Notes: generated from the letters alone by a model not told the origin. 64,000 bases of DNA from CAVRZJ01 sp964594125 (GCA_964594125.1 CAZQLL010000002.1:1-64000), one strand, 5' to 3'. Positions 34,383 to 42,871 are shown, counted from the first letter of the stretch. Numbers and translations are program-made.

Positions 34383-34880
34383 TCAGCTCGACCCGCGGCG
34401 GAGCGTCTCGAGGGCGCGGGCGACCGACGGCGGGACCAGGCCGACGACACTGCCGCCGACCGACCAGATCTCCTTGATCACCCGCGAGGAGAGATAGGTG
34501 AACTCCTCGGTGGGCGTGAGAAACACCGTCTCGACCTCGTCCCACAGCCGCCGGTTCATCAGCGCGAGCTGGAACTCGTACTCGAAGTCGGAGACGGCGC
34601 GCATGCCGCGCAGCAGCACCCTGGCGCCGCACTGGCGCATGAAGTCGACGAGCAGCCCGGCGAACGACGTCACCTCCACGCCGGGCACCTCGGCGAGGCT
34701 CTCGCGAATCAGCGCCACGCGCTCGGCGACCGGCAGCAGCGGGTGCTTGTCGGAGTTGGAGAGCACGGCGACGATGACGCGCGGAAACAGCGCGTGCGCG
34801 CGCCGGATGACGTCGACGTGGCCGCGGTGGAGGGGATCGAAGCTGCCCGGGTAGACGGCGGTGATCGGTCGGCTGCTCAC
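34383..34880 (-). CDS. coaD: Phosphopantetheine adenylyltransferase
   Basis: 165 residues. Forms dephospho-CoA from 4'-phosphopantetheine and ATP; coaE at 43791 encodes the next enzyme. The nucleotidyltransferase motif is PGSFDPLHRGH (TxGH variant), and the substrate motif LLRGMRAVSDFEYE is intact; the end has YLSSRVIKEI. GTG 34880 overlaps the upstream stop by 4 bp (GTGA) and has GGAGGAG about 5-8 nt upstream. It is the last gene of an odd minus-strand operon behind an S55 peptidase and a beta-propeller protein. Confidence 0.95.
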   Translation of the reverse strand: MSSRPITAVYPGSFDPLHRGHVDVIRRAHALFPRVIVAVLSNSDKHPLLPVAERVALIRESLAEVPGVEVTSFAGLLVDFMRQCGARVLLRGMRAVSDFEYEFQLALMNRRLWDEVETVFLTPTEEFTYLSSRVIKEIWSVGGSVVGLVPPSVARALETLRRGSS

Positions 34881-37003
34881 GGCTTCTCCTCCAGCGCAAC
34901 GGTGGCGCGGTTGTGGTGGGTGTCGACGGCGCGCACGGCGACCACGTGGGCGCCGGCGGCGGCGGCGATGCGCGCGGTCTCGGTGCGGCCGTCGAGCATG
35001 CCGTCGTCGGGCGGCAGCGCGGTCCACGCCGCCGCGTCGCGGCTCCACTCCAGCACGGCGAGCGGCGAGCCGGCGTCCTCCGCCGTCACCACCCACGCGC
35101 CGCCCGTGCGGACGGCGGTGACCCGCGGCGGGGTGTTGTCGACCGCGACCCATCCGGAGAGCCGCTCGGCGCTCCCGGGGTCGGCGGGGTTCGCGGCGGC
35201 ATCGGTGGCGGTGAGGCGGAAGCGGTAGAGGCCGTCGGGAAGCGCCCCGGTGTCGAGCGCGAGCGAGATCGCCTCCAGGTCCTCGCGGACCGTCCACCAG
35301 CGCTCGCTGCCCCGCCGCTGGACCGCGAGGGTGAAGCGCAGGGGGTCGCCGTTGGCGTCCTCCGCCTTCCACGAAAGGCTCTGGTAACCAACCCGGTAGT
35401 ACCTCTTGCCGAGACGGTCCTGAGCCTCCTGGCCGTCGTCCGAGAGCGTTGTGAAGATCCCCGAGAGGTCCGGGTGGCGGACGTCCACGATGCGTTCCGC
35501 GGGCGGCGGCGTCTTGAGGAACACCTCGCCGGGGGCGTGCACCGTCAGGTCCTTGATCTCGGGCGGCAGGTTGATCTGCTGGAAGGCGACGGCGACGCTC
35601 TCGACCCTCGCCGCCGCCGCGCCGCCCCCGGGGGCGAGCTCGAGCTGCCACTGCAGGTAGCGCGCCGGCGGCGCCGCCGCGCGCCCGCCGCTGCACGGCA
35701 GCGGCGCGGTCCATGCGCTCCACGAGTCGTCGGGCTCGTCCGTGGCGCCCGCGCGCAGGCGCAGCGTGCAGCGGCCTCCGGCTGGCATGTCGGCGCGGAC
35801 CTCGACGTCGCCCCAGCGCGCCGGTTGGCCGGCGTCGAGCGCCGGTGAGGTGAACGTGCCGCGGGGCGGCCCGGTGCGCCGCAGCAGCCGCACCGGCCCC
35901 TGCGTCAGCGCCCACTCGCCGCCGCGCGCCAGACGCACGACCTGGGCGGCGTCGACGGTGTCGAGGCGGGCGGCGGCGCCCTCGACGAGCTGCCAGAGCT
36001 CGCCGTCGAGGCCGGTGCCGATGACCAGCCCGCCCTCCGACCACTCGAGAGCGCCGGCGATCTGGCGGGTGAACCGGTGCGCGGTGACGGCGGCGCCGGC
36101 GGGCAGCACGCGCAGGATCTCCGAGGTCGCGGTCCCCTTGTCGGTGGCGGGCGGCGCGGCGCTCTGGTCGGCTGCGACCACCGTCACCGAGGCGCCGCCC
36201 GAACCGTCGCCGTTCTCCTTCGCCGGCTTGCCGAGGGTGGGGTCGCCGGTCAGCGCGGCGGCCCAGACCACACCCGACGGCGCCGCGGCGAGCGCCGCGA
36301 TCTCGGTGAACGATGAGTCGTAGAGCACACCGGGCGGCGCGTCGCCGCTCCAGCGCAGGATCCGCCCCTTCCCCGAGGTGCCGACGAGAAGCGTGTCGCC
36401 GCTCACCGCGAGGCAGCGGGCGTGCTGGTCCGCGACCTCCGCCGCGAGCTCGAACCCCTTCGCGCCGAGGCGCAGCAGGCGGCCGGGGTTGCCGGCGGCG
36501 GCGACCAGGCCGCCGCGGAACCAGGCGAGGTCCCACAGGTTCCCCTCCGCGAGGGCGGATGCCTGGGTGAACCCGGCGGCGCCGGGCGCCAGCCGGTGCA
36601 GCGTCGCCGGAACGGCCGTGCTCGCCCAGACGGCGCCGGACGGGTCGACCAGCAGCGCCGTGACCTGGTCGGCGGCGAGCTCGGCGACGAGCGTGGTGTT
36701 GCCGTCGCGGACACGGTAGACGCGCGCCGGGCTGCCGGTGCCGACGTACGCCGTACCGTCGGGCGCCACCGCGAGGGCGAGACCGAGCGGCTCCTCGAGC
36801 TCGGCCACGGCGGCGAGCGGCGGCAGCGCGCGCAGCGTGCCGTCGGGCAGCACCGCGATGCCGGTGCCGGTGCCGCCGGCGAGCGCGCGCGGCGTGTCCA
36901 GGGTGAAGCGGCGGGCTTGGCCGCCGAGGGCTGCGGCGGCGAGGACGGTGGCGGCGACAGCGGCGGCAAACGCGGCACGGCGCGTCGGGCGGCGGTAGGT
37001 CAT
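34877..37003 (-). CDS. Secreted beta-propeller protein with C-terminal Ig/Fn3-like region
   Basis: 708 residues. Signal peptide to about residue 28. Residues about 35-340 have repeated blade-like segments (GTGTGIAVLPDGTLRALP, VAPDGTAYVGTGSPARVYRV, GDTLLVGTSGKGRILRW) as in YVTN/NHL propellers. The C-terminal half has stretches like DLTVHAPGEVF, DGLYRFRLTATDAA and HVVAVRAVDTHHN, typical of Ig or Fn3-like domains in exported proteins. ATG 37003 has GGAGG 4 nt upstream and overlaps the S55 gene by 4 bp. Role unknown; a periplasmic partner or substrate of the S55 peptidase is a guess from linkage. Confidence 0.75.
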   Translation of the reverse strand: MTYRRPTRRAAFAAAVAATVLAAAALGGQARRFTLDTPRALAGGTGTGIAVLPDGTLRALPPLAAVAELEEPLGLALAVAPDGTAYVGTGSPARVYRVRDGNTTLVAELAADQVTALLVDPSGAVWASTAVPATLHRLAPGAAGFTQASALAEGNLWDLAWFRGGLVAAAGNPGRLLRLGAKGFELAAEVADQHARCLAVSGDTLLVGTSGKGRILRWSGDAPPGVLYDSSFTEIAALAAAPSGVVWAAALTGDPTLGKPAKENGDGSGGASVTVVAADQSAAPPATDKGTATSEILRVLPAGAAVTAHRFTRQIAGALEWSEGGLVIGTGLDGELWQLVEGAAARLDTVDAAQVVRLARGGEWALTQGPVRLLRRTGPPRGTFTSPALDAGQPARWGDVEVRADMPAGGRCTLRLRAGATDEPDDSWSAWTAPLPCSGGRAAAPPARYLQWQLELAPGGGAAAARVESVAVAFQQINLPPEIKDLTVHAPGEVFLKTPPPAERIVDVRHPDLSGIFTTLSDDGQEAQDRLGKRYYRVGYQSLSWKAEDANGDPLRFTLAVQRRGSERWWTVREDLEAISLALDTGALPDGLYRFRLTATDAAANPADPGSAERLSGWVAVDNTPPRVTAVRTGGAWVVTAEDAGSPLAVLEWSRDAAAWTALPPDDGMLDGRTETARIAAAAGAHVVAVRAVDTHHNRATVALEEKP

Positions 37004-38715
37004 TGCGCCTCCAGGCGGGGGGGGAGGACGGTCAGCGGGATGCGGAACGCACCGACGAGCGGGTACGGCGCGTCCCAGCGGGCCGTCGCGACGGTGGCCG
37101 CGGAGAGCCGCGTCACACCGTTCGCGCCGAGGCCGATCGCCAGCGTGGCGCTCCACGACGGCGGCAGCGCAGGCTGCGACGCGCCCGGACGGGCGACGCC
37201 GCGCTCGCGCCCCTCGAGGGCGACGATGAGGGTCGCGGCGGAGTCGAGGGCGCGCAGGAGCGCCACCTCGTCGGCGAAGCTCGCGGGCGCCAGGGCTCCA
37301 GCGCGCAGGCGGTACTCGCTCCATGCGGCGCCGTCGGCGACGATGAGGTCGAGGCTGCCGGGGCGGGCGGTGGCCGGAACGGTGACCGCGATGCGGCGGC
37401 GCACCGCCTCGCCGCGGTCGGGTCGCAGGGTGACGGCGACGGCGAGCTCCTCGCCCGGGCGCACGCTGGTCCTCGCCGGGACCGCCTCGGCGATCACGGC
37501 GCCGATCGCGCGCTCATCGCGCTCCAGCTCGGCGCGCAGCGCCGCCAGCCGGGGGTGCGGGAACGCGGAGTTCTCCAGGTAGCCGACCACCGCGCCGGCG
37601 AACACCGACATGCGCGCGAGAGCGTCGCCGCCGCGCGTCGCCTGGCTGACGGCGACCGCGCTGCCGTCGGCGAGCTGGGCCGTCAGCGTCATCCGCACCG
37701 TCGACTCGCCGTTGCCGGCCCCGCGCGCCGTCAGGCAGGCGTTGGTCAGGAAGGTGGCGAGCAGCGGCTCGAGCACCGGCACCTCGGCGAGGCGAAACGA
37801 CCAGGACTTCTCGCCGAGCGCATCGCGCAGCGCCACGGTGTACGGCACGCCCGCGGGCGGCGTGCCGACCTCGGCGAGCATCCCGGCGGGCCGGTCCGCG
37901 ACGAAGGCGCCGAACGGCCGGCCGGTGGCGAACACCTTGAACGAGTTCTGGTAGGAGCTCTGAATCGCGACCACGTGGGCGCGCGCGGCGGGGATCCTCA
38001 CCGCCCCGAGCGAGAAGAAGGGGTGGCCGAACGCCCACAGGCGGCCGCCGTCGCGGGCCGTCACGGTGCCGCCGGCGGCGAGCGTCGCGTCGCCCCACAC
38101 GAGCAGCGCCGCCACCATCTCGCCGGCGTCCGGGACTCCGCCCGCGTCGGTCGCCGCGCCCGCCGGGACGCCGACGAGGTCGGCGGCGCCGAGCAGCTCG
38201 GCGGCGAACCCCGACGGCGGCGGCAGCCCTCCCACCGCGATCGGCACGGCGCCGCGCCGTCCCGCCGGCGACAGCGCCGGCAGCACACCGGCGATCTCGC
38301 CGCTGCCGGCCGCGAGCGCCGCCATGCGGGCGAGCACCGGCTGCGGCGCCACCGCCGTGACGCCGCCGGCCGCGATCTCTTTCATCTGCGCGAACGGCGT
38401 CACCCCGGCCAGTGGGTCGCGCGCGAACGACCAGCCGAACGCCACGGCGCCGAGCAGCTTGCCCTCGACGAACACCGGCGAGCCGCTCATGCCGGCGACG
38501 ACGCCGCCGCCGGCGAACGCGTCGTCCGCAAGGCGCACCAGCACGGCGCCGCGCTCCGGCCCGGCCGCGTCGAGGGAGCCCATCACCACGACCGGGATCT
38601 CGCGGCGGACGCCGCCCTCCCACTCGGTGACGCACACCCCCGGCTGGCGCGGCTGCACCGCGGCCGGATCCCACCACGACAGCGCCGACGCCAGGGCGAT
38701 GAGAAGCGTTCTCAC
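37000..38715 (-). CDS. SpoIVB-like S55 family peptidase
   Basis: 571 residues. A short signal segment is followed by the peptidase region: GVVAGMSGSPVF with the nucleophile Ser at about 77, then GAVAFGWSFARDPLAGVTPF, as in SpoIVB S55 proteins. SpoIVB cleaves SpoIVFA during Bacillus sporulation, but no sporulation gene is seen here. The rest (about 230-571) is beta-rich and unassigned. The GTG start is 6 nt after a TATACT box, with no Shine-Dalgarno. First gene of the S55-propeller-coaD operon. The family match is good; the exported location is inferred. Confidence 0.82.
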   Translation of the reverse strand: MRTLLIALASALSWWDPAAVQPRQPGVCVTEWEGGVRREIPVVVMGSLDAAGPERGAVLVRLADDAFAGGGVVAGMSGSPVFVEGKLLGAVAFGWSFARDPLAGVTPFAQMKEIAAGGVTAVAPQPVLARMAALAAGSGEIAGVLPALSPAGRRGAVPIAVGGLPPPSGFAAELLGAADLVGVPAGAATDAGGVPDAGEMVAALLVWGDATLAAGGTVTARDGGRLWAFGHPFFSLGAVRIPAARAHVVAIQSSYQNSFKVFATGRPFGAFVADRPAGMLAEVGTPPAGVPYTVALRDALGEKSWSFRLAEVPVLEPLLATFLTNACLTARGAGNGESTVRMTLTAQLADGSAVAVSQATRGGDALARMSVFAGAVVGYLENSAFPHPRLAALRAELERDERAIGAVIAEAVPARTSVRPGEELAVAVTLRPDRGEAVRRRIAVTVPATARPGSLDLIVADGAAWSEYRLRAGALAPASFADEVALLRALDSAATLIVALEGRERGVARPGASQPALPPSWSATLAIGLGANGVTRLSAATVATARWDAPYPLVGAFRIPLTVLPPRLEAQ

Positions 38716-38721
38716 GGGCGG

Positions 38722-38727
38722 AGTATA
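38722..38727 (-). promoter_or_regulatory. -10 box, leaderless type, for the S55 operon
   Basis: TATACT on the minus strand, 6 nt before GTG 38715. This is the best -10 match of the leaderless set. The 38728-38837 stretch upstream is strongly purine-biased on the plus strand. Confidence 0.6.
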
Positions 38728-38837
38728 CGTGGAAGCAAGGGAGAAGTGAGAAGGACGGAGGGAGGAGCGAGGCGAGTGCGAAGATAGGGGGGAGCGGCCG
38801 GTTTGGAAGGGCCGGGGCGCCCGGAGCGAGGCGCTGC

Positions 38838-38843
38838 TACGCT
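38838..38843 (+). promoter_or_regulatory. -10 box, leaderless type, for the 54-residue gene
   Basis: TACGCT followed by 6 nt and the GTG at 38850. Confidence 0.4.
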
Positions 38844-38849
38844 GGTACG

Positions 38850-39014
38850 GTGACGGCGGGCGACGACCCGGTGAGGCGGCAGGTGGCACAGCTCGAGACG
38901 ATGCTCGAGCGCGAGATCGATGCGCGTGCGCGCCCGTTCCGCGGGTGCTGGACGCTGCTGGTTGCGTTGGCCGGACTGCTGCTGGCTGCGATGCTGCTAT
39001 CGTCGTCCGGGTGA
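38850..39014 (+). CDS. Small single-pass membrane protein
   Basis: 54 residues, GTG to TGA. The N-terminal part is charged and helical (VAQLETMLEREIDARAR), followed by one hydrophobic helix (TLLVALAGLLLAAMLL) and SSSG at the end. Codon third positions are mostly G or C, as in neighbouring genes. It has a TACGCT box exactly 6 nt before the start, like the leaderless genes. No homologue is recognised. Its shape (amphipathic coil plus helix) recalls small regulatory membrane peptides. It is followed at once by a palindromic repeat. Confidence 0.5.
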   Translation: MTAGDDPVRRQVAQLETMLEREIDARARPFRGCWTLLVALAGLLLAAMLLSSSG

Positions 39015-39026
39015 GCGGCGCTCGAC

Positions 39027-39049
39027 GGGAGGGCGCAAGACCTCCCCTC
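39027..39049 (+). repeat. Intergenic palindromic repeat, copy 2
   Basis: Same 23-bp element as at 31851, differing at one loop position (A for G). Arms GGGAGG and CCTCCC. Confidence 0.6.
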
Positions 39050-39066
39050 GGGGAGCAGCGCCGGTC

Positions 39067-39108
39067 AGCGCGGGCCTGCGCCCGCTTCCGCGGGTGCAAG
39101 CCCGCGCT
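39067..39108. repeat. REP-like 19-bp imperfect hairpin
   Basis: Left arm 39067-39085 and right arm 39090-39108 pair at 17 of 19 positions around the loop TTCC. It lies 13 bp before the DUF2231 start and just before its Shine-Dalgarno, so it could shape the leader of that mRNA or be a dispersed repeat. Confidence 0.55.
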
Positions 39109-39121
39109 ACAAGGAGACGCG

Positions 39122-39580
39122 ATGAGCTTCCTGCCTGACCCCCTGCACCCTGCTCTCGTCCACTTCCCGATCGCGCTGTCGCTGGTCGGGTTGCTGCTCG
39201 ACCTCGTCTCGCGGCACCCGCGGGCGCGGTCGCTTGCGGCCGGCGGTGCCGTGGTGATGGCTTTGGCGGCGCTCGGCGGGATCGCCGCGACGCTTACCGG
39301 GCAGCTCGCCGAGGAGGAAGCGGCGGCGCCGCGCGCGGCGCGGGCGCTGCTCGAGCGGCACGAGGAGCTGGGCGAGGCCGCGATGTGGGCGCTGCTCGCC
39401 GTGGCGGTCGCGCGGCTGGTGCTTGCGTGGCGCGGCGCGTTCAAGGGCGCGCTGGCGTGGGCCTACCTGGCGGCGGCGCTGGCGGTAGCGGCGCTGGTCG
39501 GCTACCAGGGATCCCTTGGCGGCGAGCTGGTGTACCGCCACGGTGTCGGCACCGCCCCCGTGCAGCGCGCGGCGGAGTGA
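39122..39580 (+). CDS. DUF2231 family inner-membrane protein
   Basis: 152 residues, about 4 membrane helices. Starts with LHPALVHFPIALSLVG, the defining DUF2231 motif with its two His residues, and has HEELGEAAMWAL in the middle, where a further His may complete a metal or haem site. ATG 39122 has AAGGAGA upstream. The family function is unknown; members are often near haem or metal proteins. Preceded by two palindromic repeats. Confidence 0.8.
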   Translation: MSFLPDPLHPALVHFPIALSLVGLLLDLVSRHPRARSLAAGGAVVMALAALGGIAATLTGQLAEEEAAAPRAARALLERHEELGEAAMWALLAVAVARLVLAWRGAFKGALAWAYLAAALAVAALVGYQGSLGGELVYRHGVGTAPVQRAAE

Positions 39581-39612
39581 CCGGCGGGCGGCGGGGTGGC
39601 GCCGCGGTTTGT

Positions 39613-39618
39613 TACGAT
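39613..39618 (+). promoter_or_regulatory. -10 box near the LtaS-like gene start
   Basis: TACGAT, 7 nt before ATG 39626 (13 nt before a second in-frame ATG at 39632). Close to the 6-nt leaderless pattern. Confidence 0.4.
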
Positions 39619-39625
39619 GCCGCCG

Positions 39626-42058
39626 ATGGGCATGAACGCAACGGCGCCGGGCCCGCGCGCGCGCGGGCCGCGTGAGCTCGCCTTCGCGCTCGTGGCGCTC
39701 ACGGCGGTGCTCGTGCCGGCGCGGCCGGCGGCGGCGGCGGCGCCGCAGCTCGCGTGGGAGGTGATCGAGCACGACACGCCGGCGGTCGTGTGGGCGAACC
39801 GGACGCAGTCCGTCCGCCTCCGCCTCCGCAACGTCGGCTCGGCGACGTGGTCCGAGGCGGCCGGCGACCATCTCTCGTACCGCTGGCTCACGACCGACGG
39901 AACGGTGGTTGCCGACGGCGACCGCACGAGCTTCGCCGCAGCGGTGGCGCCGGGCGAGGAGGTCGAGGTTGCGGCGATCCTGCGCGGACCCGCCGATGCC
40001 GGCGCCTGGGTGCTCGAGTGGGGGATGGTGCGCGAGCAGGTGCGCTGGTACGGGCCGCCGCTGGGCGGCGAGGACCTCCGCGTGCGGGTCAGCGTCTGGT
40101 GGCGCAGCTCGGTGCTGCAGGTCGGCTTCGTCCTGGTGACCTCGGCCCTCGTACTGGCGGTCAGGCGCTGGCCGCCGCGCCCGGGGGCGTGGCCGGCGGC
40201 GCTGGTGGCGCTGCTGCCGCCCGTGTGGGCGGCGCTCGCCGCCGGGTTGGCCGCGCTGACGTTCTCCGAGCTCGTCGGCAGGGACATCATCGGCTCCGAA
40301 GCCACGCTGGTGTGGTCCGGAGCGGCGCTGCTCGCGCTGCCGCCGCTCGCGTTGCCGGCGCGCTGGCGCGCCTGGGCGGCGTTCGCGATCGCCGCGCTGG
40401 TCGGCCTGGTCACCGTCGCGGACCTCGTCTACCTGCGCTACTTCGGCAGCGTCGTGCCGCTCGCCGCGTTCGCCGGCATCGGCCAGGTCGGGCAGATCGA
40501 GGGGTCGGTGCGGGCGTTGCTGCGGGCCTCGGACGTCTGGCTGCTGCCGCCCGTGGCGGCCGGCTTGCTGCTGGCGCTCGCCTGGCCGTCGCGCCGGAGC
40601 GTGGCGGCGTCGCGCGCCGCCCGCCGGGCCTCGACGGCGGTCGCCGCCGCGGCGCTGGCGGCCGCGGGGTGGCCCGCGCTCGCGGCGCTGCGGGCGGCGC
40701 TCGCGGACGCCACGGTCGCGGGGAAGGTCTTCTCCGAGGAGCAGCTCGTCGGAGAGTGGGGCGTTCTCAACGTCCACCTGTTCGACCTCGCGCGCACGGT
40801 GCGCGAGTGGAGCGCCGACGAGGATCTCCCGGCGGCGGAGCAGCAGCGGGTGCTCGGCGAGCTGGCGGCGCGCGCGGCGCAAGTGCGGCCGAGCCCGGCG
40901 TTCGGCGCCGCGCGCGGCGCCAGCCTGATCCTGATCCAGGTCGAGTCGCTGCAGCGCTGGGTCGTGGGCGCGCGCGTCGGCGGCGTCGAGGTCACGCCGT
41001 TCCTCAACGCGCTGCCGCGGCGCGCGCTGTTCTTCTCCTCCGTCTTCGACCAGACCGAGCAGGGGCGCTCCTCGGACGGCGAGTTCGCGACGCTCAACTC
41101 GCTGCTGCCGCTCGACCGCGGCGCGGTGGTGTTCCGCCGCGACCGCAATCGCTTCGTGGCGCTCCCCGGGGTGCTCAGGGAGCGCGGCTACGCCACGATG
41201 TCGGCGCACCCGTTCGAGCGCGGGTTCTGGAACCGTGCCGTCGTGCACCCGCGCTACGGTTTCGACCGCATGCTGTTCCGGCGCGAGCTCGGCCCCGGCG
41301 AGGTGATCGGGTGGGGGCTAGCCGACTCCGTGTTCTTCGAGCGCCTCGCGCCGCGCCTGTCCGAGCTGCCGCGCCCGTACTTCGCGATGCTCATCACCCT
41401 CGGCCTGCACCATCCGTTCGACCAGTTCCCGGACCGCCACAAGGTGCTCGACGTCGGCGCCCTCAAGGGGACGCCGCTCGGCAACTACATCCACGCGATG
41501 CACTACTTCGACACGTCGCTCGCCGCCCTGGTCGGCGCGCTGGAGGCGAGCGGGACGCTCACCGACACCATCGTGGCGCTGTACGGCGATCACGAGGCCG
41601 GGATCGGCTCGCCGCGCGAGCTGTGCGCGCTCGCCGGCGAGGGGCAGTGGACGACATCGACCAACGTGATGCTGTGGCGGGTGCCGTTCTTCGTCATGCT
41701 GCCGGGCGGCGCGCTCGCCGGCGAACGGACGACCCCGGGCGGCCACGTCGACATCGCGCCGACGCTGCTCGACCTGCTCGGGATCGAGCGGCCTGCGAGC
41801 TTCCTGGGCGCCTCGCTGCTCGGCGAACGGCCGTTCCCGACCGCGATCACCGGGGGCTCGGCGGTGGCGGGCGACCGGCTGTTCGTGGCGCGCGGCGACC
41901 GCGTGCCGACAGGCGGCCTGTGCTTCTCCTTCCCGGAGCGGCAGCCGCTGCCGCGCGCGGCGTGCGACGCGCTCGCCGCGCAGGCGCGCACGCAGCGCGA
42001 CCTCTCGCGTCTCGTCGTCGAGCACGACCTGGCGGCGGCCGCGGTCCGTGGCTCGTGA
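39626..42058 (+). CDS. LtaS-like membrane sulfatase/phosphotransferase with N-terminal Ig-like domain
   Basis: 810 residues. A signal-like helix (about 14-37) is followed by an about 110-residue Ig-like domain (VRLRLRNVGSATW... VLEWGMVRE), then about 5 membrane helices (165-370), then an alkaline-phosphatase-superfamily domain (about 430-770). Catalytic features follow lipoteichoic acid synthase: Glu440 (IQVES), Ser482 in GRSSDGEF where LtaS has Thr in GKTSD, and YGDHEAG. Likely moves glycerol-phosphate or phosphoethanolamine groups, or hydrolyses an ester, outside the inner membrane. The NBR1-type Ig fold in front is unusual. The stop lies inside heptad repeat copy D. Confidence 0.8.
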   Translation: MGMNATAPGPRARGPRELAFALVALTAVLVPARPAAAAAPQLAWEVIEHDTPAVVWANRTQSVRLRLRNVGSATWSEAAGDHLSYRWLTTDGTVVADGDRTSFAAAVAPGEEVEVAAILRGPADAGAWVLEWGMVREQVRWYGPPLGGEDLRVRVSVWWRSSVLQVGFVLVTSALVLAVRRWPPRPGAWPAALVALLPPVWAALAAGLAALTFSELVGRDIIGSEATLVWSGAALLALPPLALPARWRAWAAFAIAALVGLVTVADLVYLRYFGSVVPLAAFAGIGQVGQIEGSVRALLRASDVWLLPPVAAGLLLALAWPSRRSVAASRAARRASTAVAAAALAAAGWPALAALRAALADATVAGKVFSEEQLVGEWGVLNVHLFDLARTVREWSADEDLPAAEQQRVLGELAARAAQVRPSPAFGAARGASLILIQVESLQRWVVGARVGGVEVTPFLNALPRRALFFSSVFDQTEQGRSSDGEFATLNSLLPLDRGAVVFRRDRNRFVALPGVLRERGYATMSAHPFERGFWNRAVVHPRYGFDRMLFRRELGPGEVIGWGLADSVFFERLAPRLSELPRPYFAMLITLGLHHPFDQFPDRHKVLDVGALKGTPLGNYIHAMHYFDTSLAALVGALEASGTLTDTIVALYGDHEAGIGSPRELCALAGEGQWTTSTNVMLWRVPFFVMLPGGALAGERTTPGGHVDIAPTLLDLLGIERPASFLGASLLGERPFPTAITGGSAVAGDRLFVARGDRVPTGGLCFSFPERQPLPRAACDALAAQARTQRDLSRLVVEHDLAAAAVRGS

Positions 42059-42074
42059 TCCGCGGTTCGCGGCG
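42047..42074 (-). repeat. Heptad tandem repeat, copy D (4 units)
   Basis: Units CGTGGCT, CGTGATC, CGCGGTT, CGCGGCG. The first unit and a half encode the last residues and stop codon of the LtaS-like protein (VRGS-stop), so the repeat overlaps coding sequence. Confidence 0.55.
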
Positions 42075-42130
42075 CCGCGCGCAAGCTCCGGGTTGGCGGT
42101 GGCCATGACGCCGTGGTACCGTCGCCGGCC

Positions 42131-42871
42131 GTGAAGGAGCGGCTGGCACGCGATCCGCGGGCGATCCGCGGCATGTTCGCCGCCGTCGCGCCGCGTTACG
42201 ACCTGCTCAACCGGCTGCTGTCGCTGCGCCAGGACGTGCGCTGGCGGCGGCGTCTGGTGGCGGCGCTGGCGGCGGCGCCGGCCGGGCCGGTGCTCGACCT
42301 CGCCAGCGGCACCGGCGACGTGGCACTGGCGATCGGCGAGCGCGGCGTGGTGGGCGCCGACTTCTGCCTCGACATGCTCGCCATCGCGCGCTCCAAAGCG
42401 CGCTCGGCGAACAGGCTGGCGATCGCGCGCGCCAAGGGCCGCGAGCGGCGCGCCGGCGTGCGCTGGGTGTGCGCCGACGCCCTGGCGCTGCCGTTCCGGG
42501 ACGGCGCGTTCGCGGCGGTGACGGTGGCGTTCGGGGTACGCAACTTCGCCGGCCTCGACGCCGGCCTGGCGGAGATGCGGCGGGTGCTGGCGGCGCGCGG
42601 CGTGCTCGCGATCCTCGAGTTCCAGCGGCCGCGCCACGCCGTCGTGCGGGCCGGCATGGCGCTGTGGAATCGGCTGGCGGTCACGCCGGTGGGGCGGCTG
42701 GTGTCGCACGACCCCGGGGCGTACGCCTATCTGCCGGCGTCGGTCGCGACGTTCGCCGGCGCCGGCGAGCTCGGCGCGCGCGTGGCCGCCGCCGGGTTCG
42801 CGCCGGTGTCGACGCGCGAGCTCGCGGGCGGCATCGCGGCGCTGACGGTGGCGCGACGGGAGGGAGCATGA
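42131..42871 (+). CDS. ubiE: Demethylmenaquinone methyltransferase
   Basis: 246 residues from GTG 42131; a GTG at 42113 is in frame but less likely. UbiE/MenG family: FAAVAPRYDLLNRLLSLRQD, SAM motif LDLASGTGDVALAI, and the family motif VAFGVRNFAGLDAGLAEMRRVL. Methylates the quinone ring in menaquinone (or ubiquinone) synthesis at the inner membrane face. It has a short insert (ARSKARSANRLAIARAKGRERR, about 94-115). TACCGT lies 9 bp before the start. First of the coupled genes ubiE-folD-coaE. Confidence 0.9.
   Translation: MKERLARDPRAIRGMFAAVAPRYDLLNRLLSLRQDVRWRRRLVAALAAAPAGPVLDLASGTGDVALAIGERGVVGADFCLDMLAIARSKARSANRLAIARAKGRERRAGVRWVCADALALPFRDGAFAAVTVAFGVRNFAGLDAGLAEMRRVLAARGVLAILEFQRPRHAVVRAGMALWNRLAVTPVGRLVSHDPGAYAYLPASVATFAGAGELGARVAAAGFAPVSTRELAGGIAALTVARREGA

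Noticed and set aside
37000..38715. Sporulation locus based on the SpoIVB-like gene
   Set aside because: No other sporulation gene is in the window, and S55 proteins occur widely in non-sporulating phyla.
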